DNA of 64,000 bases, taken from assembly GCF_035982055.1 (NCBI RefSeq), contig NZ_CP108427.1, positions 6,013,001 to 6,077,000 on the forward strand, read 5' to 3'. This DNA comes from Streptomyces sp. NBC_01288. GTDB lineage: Bacteria; Actinomycetota; Actinomycetes; Streptomycetales; Streptomycetaceae. Below the pieces are notes generated by a model. It did not search any database. It worked only from the letters and a program-made list of their open reading frames with translations, and had not been told where the DNA came from. This document shows, piece by piece, positions 17,392 to 25,748 of this stretch. Position 1 is the first letter of the stretch. Each line of letters starts with the position of its first letter. Position numbers and translations under genes: made by a program.

Positions 17392-19023
17392 TCAGCCACC
17401 TGCCGCCAGTACCGCCCGGACGATCGGGCCGGCCGCGTCGATGCCGTGGCCGCCGTCCTGGGTCATGGCCGCCGCCGCGATGTCGTCGCGGTAGCCGGTG
17501 AACCAACTGTTGGACTTGGACTGGCCGTCCACCTCGGCGGAACCCGTCTTCGCGCCGATGCTGCCGCCGAGCCCGGCCATGATGCCGGCCGCGGTGCCGC
17601 TGGTCGCGGTGCGGTTCATCATCGCCCGCAGTTGGGCCGACGTACTCGCCGACAGGCCCTGGGCGGTGGCCAGTTGGCGGTCGTCGAGGCTCTGCGCGAC
17701 GAGCACCGGCTGGCGGAACGTGCCCGTCTTCGCGGTCGCCGTCACCGACGCCATGTTCAGCGGGCTCATCTGCACCTGGCCCTGGCCGATCAGGTTGGCC
17801 GCGGTGTCCGGGCCGCCGGACGCGGGGACCGAGCCGTCGAAGGACGGGATGCCGGTCTTCCAGTTGTCCCGGCCGAGCCCGAACCGGTCCTCGGCCTCCT
17901 TGGTCAGCGAGTCCACCTTGACCGAGTCGGCGAACTTCACGAACGCCGTGTTGCAGGAACGGGCGAAGCTGTCGGCGAGCGTGGCGTTCAAGTCCGGCTT
18001 GAGACCGGTCAGGTTGTGGAAGGTCTGGCTCTGCCACACCGCGTCGGGCGTGCAGGGCGCCGGGCCGTTCATCGTCGTGATGTCGTTGTCGATGAACGTG
18101 GCGGCACTGATGATCTTCATCGTCGAGCCGGGCGCCAACTTCCCCAGGAACGCGGCGTTGAAGCCGTCGTCGCGGTTGTTGGCGATCGCCAGCACCTGCC
18201 CGGTGCTCGGTTGCAGGGCCACGATCGACGACTCCGAGTACTTCGTCACGGCCTTCTCGGCGGCGGCCTGCGCGCTGGCCCGGAGCGTCGTGCGCACCTT
18301 GCCGGCCTTGCCCTTCTCCAGGGTCACCAGCGTGGTGTCGGCCGAGTCCGCGACGTCGTGCTTGATCGCCAGCTCGATACCCGGCGAACCGCCCGCCTTG
18401 TCACCGTACTTGGCGCGCAACTCGTCCAGGATCGGCCCGAGGGAGGGGTACTTCTCCTTCGTCACCACGACCCCGTCCCGGTCCACGGCCTCGATCGCCG
18501 GACTCGCGGACTCCCCGGTGACGAACGTGTCGCCGGTCTTCAACTCCGGGTGCACGACGGTCGGTTGCCAGTCGACGAGGGCCCGCCCGGTCGTCTTCCC
18601 GCGTACGACGGTCAGCTGACTCTTGTAACTGAGCGGCTTGGAGATGCCCTTGTACGACACCGTCGCCTTCACCGTGTACGGCACGGTGGCCCCGGTCGCC
18701 GTACCGGGCGTGATCTTCACCTTGGTGATGTGACCGGCCCCGCTGTACGACTCCAGGACGAGGTCGGCGGCGGCGTCGTTGTTCGTGTACGACGCGGCGG
18801 TCACCGAACTCCCGCTCTCCCAGGCCGCGAAGAACTTCTTCGTCGTCTCCTCGACCTCACTGCCGCTGGGCGGCCCGGTCTTCTTCGCCGAGGCCCCACC
18901 GATCCCGTCGACCCCGTCCGAACCCCCCAACGCGGACACGACGTTGAACGCCCCGTACCCCGCCCCGCCCACCATCACGGCGAACACACTGCCGATGACG
19001 GTGGCCTTTACCCCCTTGCGCAT
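17392..19023 (-). CDS. Class B penicillin-binding protein, paralogue of neighbour
   Basis: 543-residue paralogue of the 15581 gene with the same order: TM anchor (ATVIGSVFAVMVGGAGYGAF), MecA-N-like domain, then transpeptidase. STMK is near residue 299, SCN near 356 and KTGSAEVDGQ near 492. ATG 19023 follows GGGAGGGAC; reading further upstream to 19296 is not supported. The tandem arrangement and shared motifs indicate a gene duplication. Divergent from the RTX-like gene at 19154. Confidence 0.9.
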   Translation of the reverse strand: MRKGVKATVIGSVFAVMVGGAGYGAFNVVSALGGSDGVDGIGGASAKKTGPPSGSEVEETTKKFFAAWESGSSVTAASYTNNDAAADLVLESYSGAGHITKVKITPGTATGATVPYTVKATVSYKGISKPLSYKSQLTVVRGKTTGRALVDWQPTVVHPELKTGDTFVTGESASPAIEAVDRDGVVVTKEKYPSLGPILDELRAKYGDKAGGSPGIELAIKHDVADSADTTLVTLEKGKAGKVRTTLRASAQAAAEKAVTKYSESSIVALQPSTGQVLAIANNRDDGFNAAFLGKLAPGSTMKIISAATFIDNDITTMNGPAPCTPDAVWQSQTFHNLTGLKPDLNATLADSFARSCNTAFVKFADSVKVDSLTKEAEDRFGLGRDNWKTGIPSFDGSVPASGGPDTAANLIGQGQVQMSPLNMASVTATAKTGTFRQPVLVAQSLDDRQLATAQGLSASTSAQLRAMMNRTATSGTAAGIMAGLGGSIGAKTGSAEVDGQSKSNSWFTGYRDDIAAAAMTQDGGHGIDAAGPIVRAVLAAGG

Positions 19024-19153
19024 GCCCCTGTCCCTCCCCGTTATCAGTCCTTCGAACTGTAGGTGGCGTGGGGGAAAGCTGTGAGGGGTGTTGCCTTTTG
19101 TTGTCCTAACAGAGATCAGCTGACTGAATTGCGCCGCCGGGTGGGCCACGTAT

Positions 19154-19768
19154 GTGAACGTACGGCGAACGGTGGGGGATACCGGGCAACCCGGGGTGGG
19201 GGTTGGGGCTGTGCCGGCGTTGGTGCTGGCTCTGGGGGTCGCGGTGCGGATCGCGGTGACCTCGGGGCCCGAGCCGTACAAGGGGCCGCCGGCCATCGCG
19301 GTCTCCGGCTACGAGCTCGTCTACGCGGCGGCCCCGGGTCAGGCCAACGACGTGATCGTCACCGAGACGTCGGAGGCCGACCGGACCACCTATCACTACG
19401 CCATCGACGACGTGGTCCCGATCGAGGCGGGGACCGGCTGCCGCCACCCCAGGGTCAAGGACCGCACCAGGGTCTACCGCACGGTCCGGATCAACGACAT
19501 GGAGACGGACCCGCTCGTCACGCTCTCGCTGCGGCTCGGCGACGGCGACGACACCGCCGTCATCCACAACCGCACCTCCGGCAACCCCCTCGGCTACAAC
19601 GAGATCTACCTCGGCTCCGGCGACGACACCTGGACCGCCACCGGACGCGAGGCCCGGCGCGTCCACGGCGGGAACGGCGACGACACCCTCACCGTGGGCG
19701 CGGGCGGGAGCGGCAACGGCGACGACACGGTCTACGGGCCCGGCGCGAACACCGTCCAGCGGGGCTGA
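19154..19768 (+). CDS. Secreted or anchored protein with RTX-like Ca-binding repeats
   Basis: 204-residue protein, not a member of a family I can name. A hydrophobic segment (~17-36, VPALVLALGVAVRIAV) is a signal peptide or anchor. The middle part is Ig-like in character (TTYHYAIDDVVPIEAGTGC). The carboxy third has glycine/aspartate nonapeptide-like repeats: LGDGDDTAVI, LGSGDDTWTA, GGNGDDTLTV and GNGDDTVYG. These match the GGxGxDxUx RTX pattern that binds calcium in a beta-roll. Starts at GTG 19154. Lies between PBP genes and pmt, so an envelope role is plausible but unproven. Confidence 0.7.
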   Translation: MNVRRTVGDTGQPGVGVGAVPALVLALGVAVRIAVTSGPEPYKGPPAIAVSGYELVYAAAPGQANDVIVTETSEADRTTYHYAIDDVVPIEAGTGCRHPRVKDRTRVYRTVRINDMETDPLVTLSLRLGDGDDTAVIHNRTSGNPLGYNEIYLGSGDDTWTATGREARRVHGGNGDDTLTVGAGGSGNGDDTVYGPGANTVQRG

Positions 19769-19778
19769 CGGACGGGCC

Positions 19779-21521
19779 CTACACCCAGGTGTCCAACCAC
19801 ATCCGCGACCGCCACTGGTCGATCGGGATCGCCGTCCCCGTGTACAGCGGCCAGAAATAAATGAAGTTCCACGTGACCAGCAGGACCAGTACGCCCGCGC
19901 CCACCGCGCCCGCGACCCGGCGGGTGTCGCTGGAGCCCGGTGGGCCGATGACCGCGCCGATCAGCATGGCGACCGCGAGGCAGAGGAACGGGAGGAAGAC
20001 GATGGAGTAGAAGAAGAAGATCGTGCGGTCCTGGTACATGAACCAGGGGAGGTAGCCGGCCGCTACGCCGCAGGCGATCGCGCCCGCTCGCCAGTCGCGG
20101 CGGAACGCCCAGCGCCACAGGACGTACAGGAGCGCGAAGCAGGCCGCCCACCAGAGGAGCGGGGTGCCGATGGCCAGGACCTCGCGGGCGCACTTCTCGC
20201 CAGCGCTCGCCGGGCAGCCGTCCGCGCCGGGGGACGGGGACTCGTAGAAGTACGAGACCGGGCGGCCGTCGACCAGCCAGCTCCAGGGGTTGGACATGTA
20301 CGTGTGCGGGGAGTGCAGGCCGACGTTGAACTCGTAGACCTCGTGCTCGTAGTGCCACAGGCTGCGAGCCCAGTCCGGCATGTACTGGCTCCAGAAGCCG
20401 CCCTTGCCGGCGGTCGCGGCCCAGTTGCGGAAGTAGCCGCCGGTGCCGTTGGCCGGGGAGAGGATCCAGCCGAGCCAGGACAGGACGTAGACCGAGATCG
20501 CGACCGGGGCGGTGGAGATGAAGGCGAGGCCCACGTCGTGCTTGAGGACCGCGGCGTACGGCTTGCCCGCGCCCGCGACCTTGCGGGAGCCGACGTCCCA
20601 GAGCACGGCCATCACCACGAAGGCGGCGGCGTAGAACATGCCGTTCCACTTGGTGGCCATCGCGAGGCCGAGGGTCAGGCCGGCCATCCAGCGCCAGGGG
20701 CGCCAGCCGAGGGAGAGGGTGTCGGCGATGTGCGCGTCGGGGCGGACGCGGCCGTCGGCGTCGACCGGTAGCGCTGCCGCGAGTTTCGCCCGGGCCCTGT
20801 CTCGGTCCAGGAGCAGGCAGCCGAAGGCCGCGACGACGAAGAACATCAGGACGCCGTCGAGCAGCGAGGTGCGGGCCATCACGAAGGCCAGGCCGTCGAG
20901 CGACATCATGACGCCCGCGACGCAGCCCAGGAACGTGGAGCGGAACAGGCGGCGGCCGATGCGGCACAGCATCAGGATGGCGAGCGTGCCGAGCAGCGCC
21001 GTCATGAAGCGCCAGCCGAAGGGGTTGAAGCCGAAGATCAGCTCGCCGATGCCGATGACGTACTTGCCGACCGGCGGGTGCACGACGTAGGCGGCGTCGG
21101 TCGGGATGGGGATGTGACCGTTGTGCTGGAGGATCAGGTCGTTGGCGTTCTTGTCCCAGTTGACCTCGAAGCCGCGGTGGACCAGCGCCCACGCGTCCTT
21201 CGCGTAGTACGTCTCGTCGAATATCACCGCCTTCGGGCTGCCCAGGTGGTAGAAGCGCATCACGCCCGCCATGAGCGTGACCAGCAGCGGACCGCCCCAG
21301 CCCGACCAGCGGTTGATGCGGTCGACGAGCGTCGGCGAGAAGCCGAGCGCCGCCCACAACCGCGGGCTGGGCTCCGCGTACGGCGGCACCAGCCGGTCGC
21401 GTACGTCGCTTCTGGGCCCCGCCGTGTAGCCGAATCGGCGCAGCCGCTGCTGCCACGACGGCCGCTGGTCTTGCGGGGCCTGCCCTTGCCGGGTGTCCGT
21501 GGAGGACGCGGTACTGGTCAC
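19779..21521 (-). CDS. pmt: Polyprenyl-phosphate mannose:protein mannosyltransferase (Pmt)
   Basis: 580-residue multi-spanning GT-C/GT39 enzyme that O-mannosylates secreted proteins on the outer face of the membrane, using polyprenyl-phosphate mannose. The catalytic Asp-Glu pair is in VIFDETYYAKDAW in the first extracellular loop. About eleven hydrophobic segments follow, with a WxxW-rich carboxy end. In Streptomyces coelicolor Pmt is needed for phage phiC31 infection and normal cell-wall integrity (from memory). GTG 21521. Divergent from rsmI. Confidence 0.93.
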   Translation of the reverse strand: MTSTASSTDTRQGQAPQDQRPSWQQRLRRFGYTAGPRSDVRDRLVPPYAEPSPRLWAALGFSPTLVDRINRWSGWGGPLLVTLMAGVMRFYHLGSPKAVIFDETYYAKDAWALVHRGFEVNWDKNANDLILQHNGHIPIPTDAAYVVHPPVGKYVIGIGELIFGFNPFGWRFMTALLGTLAILMLCRIGRRLFRSTFLGCVAGVMMSLDGLAFVMARTSLLDGVLMFFVVAAFGCLLLDRDRARAKLAAALPVDADGRVRPDAHIADTLSLGWRPWRWMAGLTLGLAMATKWNGMFYAAAFVVMAVLWDVGSRKVAGAGKPYAAVLKHDVGLAFISTAPVAISVYVLSWLGWILSPANGTGGYFRNWAATAGKGGFWSQYMPDWARSLWHYEHEVYEFNVGLHSPHTYMSNPWSWLVDGRPVSYFYESPSPGADGCPASAGEKCAREVLAIGTPLLWWAACFALLYVLWRWAFRRDWRAGAIACGVAAGYLPWFMYQDRTIFFFYSIVFLPFLCLAVAMLIGAVIGPPGSSDTRRVAGAVGAGVLVLLVTWNFIYFWPLYTGTAIPIDQWRSRMWLDTWV

Positions 21522-21583
21522 CGCGCCATCGTAGGGAACAGGTCTGTGTGAGTCCCGCCTCTCTCCCCTGAGAGGATGGAAAC

Positions 21584-22444
21584 GTGACAGTTGCTCCCGG
21601 AACTCTGGTCCTTGCCGGCACCCCCATCGGCGACATCGCGGACGCCCCGCCGCGCCTCGCCGAGGAGTTGGCGGGTGCCGACGTGGTCGCCGCCGAGGAC
21701 ACGCGACGGCTCCGGCGGCTCACCCAGGCGCTGGGGGTGCAGCCCAAGGGGCGGGTCGTGTCGTACTTCGAGGGCAACGAGGCGGCGCGGACACCGGAGT
21801 TGGTGGAGGCGCTGCTCGGCGGGTCGCGCGTGCTGCTGGTGACCGACGCCGGGATGCCGTCCGTGTCCGACCCCGGGTACCGGCTGGTCGCCGCCGCCGT
21901 GGAGAAGGACATCAAGGTCACCGCCGTACCGGGACCGTCCGCCGTGCTCACCGCGCTCGCGCTGTCGGGGCTGCCGGTGGACCGGTTCTGCTTCGAGGGG
22001 TTCCTGCCGCGGAAGGCCGGCGAGCGGTTGTCCCGGCTGCGGGAGGTCGCCGGTGAGCGGCGGACCCTCGTCTACTTCGAGGCGCCGCACCGGCTCGACG
22101 ACACCCTCGCCGCGATGGCCGAGGTGTTCGGCGCCGAGCGGCGGGCCGCCGTCTGCCGGGAGCTGACGAAGACGTACGAGGAGATCAAGCGCGGCCCGGT
22201 CGGCGAACTGGCCGAGTGGGCGGCGGAGGGGGTCAGAGGGGAGATCACCGTCGTCGTCGAGGGCGCCCCGGAGAAGGCCGAGGAACTCGGTGCCGACGAG
22301 CTGGTACGGCGGGTGCGGGTGCGTGAGGAGGCGGGGGAGCGGCGTAAAGAGGCGATCGCGGCCGTGGCCGTCGAGGCAGGCGTTCCCAAGCGCGAGGTGT
22401 TCGATGCCGTGGTGGCGGCGAAGTCTGCGCAAAAACCCCTCTGA
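21584..22444 (+). CDS. rsmI: 16S rRNA (cytidine-1402-2'-O)-methyltransferase
   Basis: 286-residue tetrapyrrole-methylase-fold enzyme that methylates the 2'-O of C1402 in the decoding centre. Motifs are LAGTPIGDIADAPPRL, AAEDTRRLRRL, LLVTDAGMPSVSDPGYRLV and VPGPSAVLTALALSGLP, all typical of RsmI. GTG 21584. The 3' end runs into three imperfect 21-22-base tandem repeats (see 22427-22493). Confidence 0.94.
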   Translation: MTVAPGTLVLAGTPIGDIADAPPRLAEELAGADVVAAEDTRRLRRLTQALGVQPKGRVVSYFEGNEAARTPELVEALLGGSRVLLVTDAGMPSVSDPGYRLVAAAVEKDIKVTAVPGPSAVLTALALSGLPVDRFCFEGFLPRKAGERLSRLREVAGERRTLVYFEAPHRLDDTLAAMAEVFGAERRAAVCRELTKTYEEIKRGPVGELAEWAAEGVRGEITVVVEGAPEKAEELGADELVRRVRVREEAGERRKEAIAAVAVEAGVPKREVFDAVVAAKSAQKPL

Positions 22445-22493
22445 GCCTGCGCAAAAACACCTCTGACCTGCGGGAAAGGTTCCTCTGAGCGGG
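22427..22493 (+). repeat. Three imperfect 21-22 bp tandem repeats over the rsmI stop
   Basis: Units begin TGCGCAAAAACCCCTCTGAG, TGCGCAAAAACACCTCTGAC and TGCGGGAAAGGTTCCTCTGA. The first contains the rsmI stop codon. Confidence 0.6.
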
Positions 22494-22571
22494 GAGCTGT
22501 TCCTATGAGCGCGCGCCCCATGGCGGGGCAAAGCGCGGTCACGAAATGCAAAGCCCGGACCCCCTTGACGG

Positions 22572-22716
22572 GGCGATTCGACAAGGAAAGTCCAAATCGC
22601 CTCCAACAGTCGACAGGACTGATGCGTTCGCCCTGCCGGAGGCGTCCACTGGATGAAGGGACGCACCCGTCCCTCGCCTCCAACGGGATTCCGGGGGGAA
22701 TCACCCAGCCGAGGCG
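22572..22716 (+). other. Structured leader candidate upstream of the zinc-ribbon gene
   Basis: Three consecutive stems lie in the ~300-base gap before 22748. The first is GGCGATT/AATCGCC (22572-22578 with 22595-22601). The second is GCGTCC/GGACGC (22642-22647 with 22659-22664). The third is compound: CGCCTC/GAGGCG (22675-22680 with 22711-22716) encloses GATTCC-GGGG-GGAATC (22687-22702). This may be a regulatory 5' leader; it matches no riboswitch I recognise. Confidence 0.45.
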
Positions 22717-22747
22717 CTTGTCCAGCGGAAAGCAAGCAGGAGCTGGC

Positions 22748-23173
22748 ATGAGTGAGATCGCAGGGCAGACCGGCGCTCGTGGCGCTGCCACGGCCGTGGT
22801 CAACGAGTCGTACTCCTTCGCCTGCATGCGGTGCGGGCACGGCTGGGAGCAGTCGTACGAGATAGAGCACCACGTCGACACCGACGGCCACCAGTTCGTG
22901 ATGTACGTGGCGGAGGGTCAGGTCGTGCCGTCACCGCTCAGCCGGCCCGCCTGCCTCAACTGCGACGGGCATGTCGTGCGCATCATGCGCGCGGGCCAGG
23001 TGTCGTCGGTACGGGAGGCCGCGCAGCGGCAGTACCAGGCGCCCCGGCCCCGCACGGCGGCAGCGGCTACGGAAGACGGCGACGACGCCGCCGTGACCCC
23101 GCTGCCGGAGCGCGAGGACCACCACTGGCACCTCTCCGACCTCCTCCACCCGTTCCACCGCAAGGCGAGCTGA
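22748..23173 (+). CDS. Conserved zinc-ribbon protein of unknown function
   Basis: 141-residue protein. Two Cys pairs (FACMRCGHGW and ACLNCDGHVV, ~45 residues apart) form a likely treble-clef or zinc-ribbon site. The tail is Ala/Pro-rich and then His-rich (EDHHWHLSDLLHPFHRK). The ATG at 22748 follows AGGAG; the frame stays open to 22505 but that part carries the structured leader. Located between rsmI and tatD. No function can be assigned. Confidence 0.75.
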   Translation: MSEIAGQTGARGAATAVVNESYSFACMRCGHGWEQSYEIEHHVDTDGHQFVMYVAEGQVVPSPLSRPACLNCDGHVVRIMRAGQVSSVREAAQRQYQAPRPRTAAAATEDGDDAAVTPLPEREDHHWHLSDLLHPFHRKAS

Positions 23174-23220
23174 CCCGCTCCGACGACCGGGCGGGCATGC
23201 CCCTTTCGTAGGATCGGGGC

Positions 23221-24159
23221 ATGCCTTCCTCCAGCGACAGCGGTAGCGGTAGCAGCAGCGGCCGTGAGAAGAACGCGGCGCCGCCGCTCCCGGAACCCCT
23301 CCGGGTGGCCGTCGCCGACTCCCACACCCACCTCGACATGCAGTCCGGCACGGTGGACGAGGCGCTCGCCAAGGCCGCGTCGGTCGGCGTCACGACGCTC
23401 GTCCAGGTCGGCTGCGACCTGAAGGGCTCCCGCTGGGCCGCCGAGACGGCCGCCCGGTACGACGCCGTCCACGCGACGGTCGCCCTGCACCCGAACGAAG
23501 CCCCGCGCATCGTCCACGGAGACCCTGGGGGCACCTCCCAGCCCCCTGGGGCTGGGGGAGGATGGTCCCGGCAGGGCGCGCGTGTGCCCGGTGGTGAGGC
23601 GGCCCTGGAGGAAGCCCTCGCGGAGATCGACCGCCTCGCCGGACTCCCGCAGGTCAAGGGCGTCGGCGAGACCGGCCTCGACTACTTCCGCACCGGCCCC
23701 GAGGGCAAGGCGGCCCAGGAGAAGTCCTTCCGCGCCCACATCGAGATCGCCAAGCGGCACGGCAAGGCCCTGGTCATCCACGACCGCGACGCCCACGCCG
23801 ACGTCCTCCGCGTCCTCAAGGAGGAGGGCGCCCCCGAGCGCACGGTCTTCCACTGCTACTCCGGCGACGCCGACATGGCCGAACTCTGCGCCCGCGCCGG
23901 GTACTTCATGTCCTTCGCCGGCACCGTCACCTTCAAGAACGCCCAGAACCTGCGGGACGCGCTCGCCGTGGCCCCGCTGGAGCTGGTCCTGGTGGAGACC
24001 GACGCGCCCTTCCTCACCCCGGCCCCGTACCGCGGACGGCCCAACGCGCCCTACCTCGTTCCGGTCACGGTGCGCGCGATGGCCGCTGTACGGGGCATCG
24101 AGGAGGACGAGCTGGCGACGGCGCTGGCGGCCAACACGGCCCGGGCGTTCGGCTATTGA
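23221..24159 (+). CDS. tatD: TatD-family metal-dependent DNase/hydrolase
   Basis: 312-residue TIM-barrel hydrolase. Metal ligands are visible in DSHTHLD, GETGLDYF, LVIHDRDA, FHCYSG and VETDAPFLTP. TatD proteins act as 3'-5' exonucleases in DNA repair and RNA quality control. The sequence between HPNEAPRIVHGD and GWSRQGARVPG contains an extra segment encoded by a palindromic repeat (23524-23560). Starts at ATG 23221 with a Ser/Gly-rich leader (SSSDSGSGSSSG), so a later start is possible. Followed by the Rpf gene. Confidence 0.92.
   Translation: MPSSSDSGSGSSSGREKNAAPPLPEPLRVAVADSHTHLDMQSGTVDEALAKAASVGVTTLVQVGCDLKGSRWAAETAARYDAVHATVALHPNEAPRIVHGDPGGTSQPPGAGGGWSRQGARVPGGEAALEEALAEIDRLAGLPQVKGVGETGLDYFRTGPEGKAAQEKSFRAHIEIAKRHGKALVIHDRDAHADVLRVLKEEGAPERTVFHCYSGDADMAELCARAGYFMSFAGTVTFKNAQNLRDALAVAPLELVLVETDAPFLTPAPYRGRPNAPYLVPVTVRAMAAVRGIEEDELATALAANTARAFGY
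23524..23560. repeat. Palindromic repeat inside the tatD coding sequence
   Basis: CTGGGGGCACCTCCCAG is followed by CCCCTGGGGCTGGGGGAG. It shares CTGGGGGCACCTCCC and GGGGGAG with the element in the tricorn gene (1551-1585, other orientation). In TatD it encodes Pro/Gly-rich residues of the type PGGTSQPPGAGGG. Confidence 0.6.
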
Positions 24160-24291
24160 GAGTCCTCACGACGCTTCGAGGTTCCATCGAACACAACTCT
24201 GGGTAGCCGCGCCGCTTTGGAGAGTGACGGTCGCTCCGCTAGGTTCTGTTGGCCCGATCCGGACCCCCGTGGCCTTCTGGAGCGTGTCGGC

Positions 24292-25593
24292 GTGAGCAAC
24301 TACGAGACCTACGAGACGTACGACCGCGGTGTGCGCGCCGACGCGTACACCGACGGGCCCACCGAGGTGTACGAGGACACGTACCGCCCCGCCTACGAGG
24401 CGTACGAACCGGTGTTCCCGCGTCAGGCGGGGACCGTCCCGCCGGAGAGCGAGCCGCCGGCCCGGCACGGGCGGCGCCGAAGAGCCGACCGCTCCGACTC
24501 CGGCTCCGCGATGCGCCGGCTGGTGCCGCAGGCGCTGGTCGTCGCGTTCCTCGCCGGCGGCACCACGGCGTTCGTCGCCAAGGACAAGGCGATCGAGCTG
24601 AACGTCGACGGCAAGCCGCGCACCCTGCACACCTTCGCCGACGACGTCACCGAACTCCTCGCCCAGCAGGGCGTCGACGTTGGAGCCCACGACGTGGTGG
24701 CCCCCGGCCGCGACGCGCCCCTCGCCAGCGGCGACGAGGTCGCGGTGCGCTACGGCCGCCCCGTGCGGCTCACCATCGACGGCCACCGGCGCGAGGTGTG
24801 GACCACGGCCCGCACGGTCGACGGCGCCCTCGAACAACTCGGCGTACGGGCCGAGGGCGCCTACGTCTCCACCTCGCGCTCCCAGCCCATCGGCCGCGCC
24901 GGACTCGCCCTCGACGTCCGCACCGAACGCACCGTCACGATCATGGCCGACGGCCGCGCCCGCACGATCCGCACCAACGCGGCGACGGTCGGCGAGGCGG
25001 TCCAGGAGGCCGGCATCGGCCTCCACGGCGAGGACACCACCTCGGTCCCGCCCACCAGCTTCCCGCGCGACGGCCAGACGATCACGGTCCTGCGGGTGAC
25101 GGGCACGCGCGAGGTCCGCGAGGAGGCGATCCCCTTCAAGGTGGAACGCACCGACGACCCCGCCCTCTTCAAGGGCACGGAGGTCGTCGAGCGGGCGGGC
25201 TACCCCGGCCTGCGCCGCGTCACCTACGCCCTCCGCACGGTCAACGGCGTCAAGGAGAAGCCGCGGCGGATCGATGACCAGCTGGTCCGCGAACCCCGCC
25301 CCCAACTGGTGAAGGTCGGCACGAAGCCCATGCCCACCTCGGTACAGGGAGCCGACCAACTCAACTGGCACGGCCTCGCGACCTGCGAGTCGGGCGGCCG
25401 CCCCGGCGCGGTGGACCCTTCGGGCACCTACGGCGGCCTCTACCAGTTCGACACCCACACCTGGCACAGCCTGGGCGGCAGCGGCCGCCCCCAGGACGCG
25501 AGCGCGGAGGAACAGACGCTGCGGGCGAAGAGGCTGTACGTACGCCGGGGTTCGAGCCCGTGGCCGCATTGCGGGACGAGACTGCACGGCTGA
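24292..25593 (+). CDS. Resuscitation-promoting factor with DUF348-G5-Rpf domains
   Basis: 433-residue exported wall-remodelling enzyme. After a basic cytosolic tail (HGRRRRADR) comes one TM/signal segment (LVPQALVVAFLAGGTTAFVA, ~80-99). Three DUF348 repeats follow (IELNVDGKPRTLHTFADDV, VRLTIDGHRREVWTTARTV, VTIMADGRARTIRTNAATV). Next is a G5 domain (~245-330) and a C-terminal Rpf lysozyme-like domain with the catalytic Glu in LATCESGG. This is the RpfB-like layout, which cleaves peptidoglycan during spore germination. GTG 24292 follows GGAG; an ATG at 24217 is less likely. Confidence 0.92.
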   Translation: MSNYETYETYDRGVRADAYTDGPTEVYEDTYRPAYEAYEPVFPRQAGTVPPESEPPARHGRRRRADRSDSGSAMRRLVPQALVVAFLAGGTTAFVAKDKAIELNVDGKPRTLHTFADDVTELLAQQGVDVGAHDVVAPGRDAPLASGDEVAVRYGRPVRLTIDGHRREVWTTARTVDGALEQLGVRAEGAYVSTSRSQPIGRAGLALDVRTERTVTIMADGRARTIRTNAATVGEAVQEAGIGLHGEDTTSVPPTSFPRDGQTITVLRVTGTREVREEAIPFKVERTDDPALFKGTEVVERAGYPGLRRVTYALRTVNGVKEKPRRIDDQLVREPRPQLVKVGTKPMPTSVQGADQLNWHGLATCESGGRPGAVDPSGTYGGLYQFDTHTWHSLGGSGRPQDASAEEQTLRAKRLYVRRGSSPWPHCGTRLHG

Positions 25594-25598
25594 GGGAT

Positions 25599-25629
25599 GG
25601 GGGATAGGGGGGCGCAGCCCCCATCCCCC
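25599..25629 (+). terminator. Terminator after rpf
   Basis: GGGGGAT-A-GGGGGG pairs with GCCCCCATCCCCC, six bases after the rpf stop. It is a 12-bp G/C stem with one bulge. Confidence 0.65.
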
Positions 25630-25692
25630 AGGGGCGCGGGGCTGTATCTATTTGCGGCTCCGCCGTGTGGGCGCGACCAGCCACGACGGCGC
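25625..25692. repeat. Dispersed Streptomyces intergenic repeat, copy 1
   Basis: CCCCCAGGGGCGCGGGGCTG and GCGCGACCAGCCACGACGGC are separated by a TATTTGCGGCTCCGCCGTGT hairpin. Shorter relatives lie at 29325-29360 and 39341-39376. I recall this pattern as widespread between Streptomyces genes. Confidence 0.65.
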
Positions 25693-25748
25693 GGCAGACG
25701 AACGACGGCCCAGCCCAGCGCAGCGGCCCCGCCCCGTAACCTAGGGAC

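Noticed and set aside
24160..24291. c-di-AMP (ydaO) riboswitch before the rpf gene
   Set aside because: Some Streptomyces rpf genes have one, but this 130-base leader is too short and lacks the conserved blocks.
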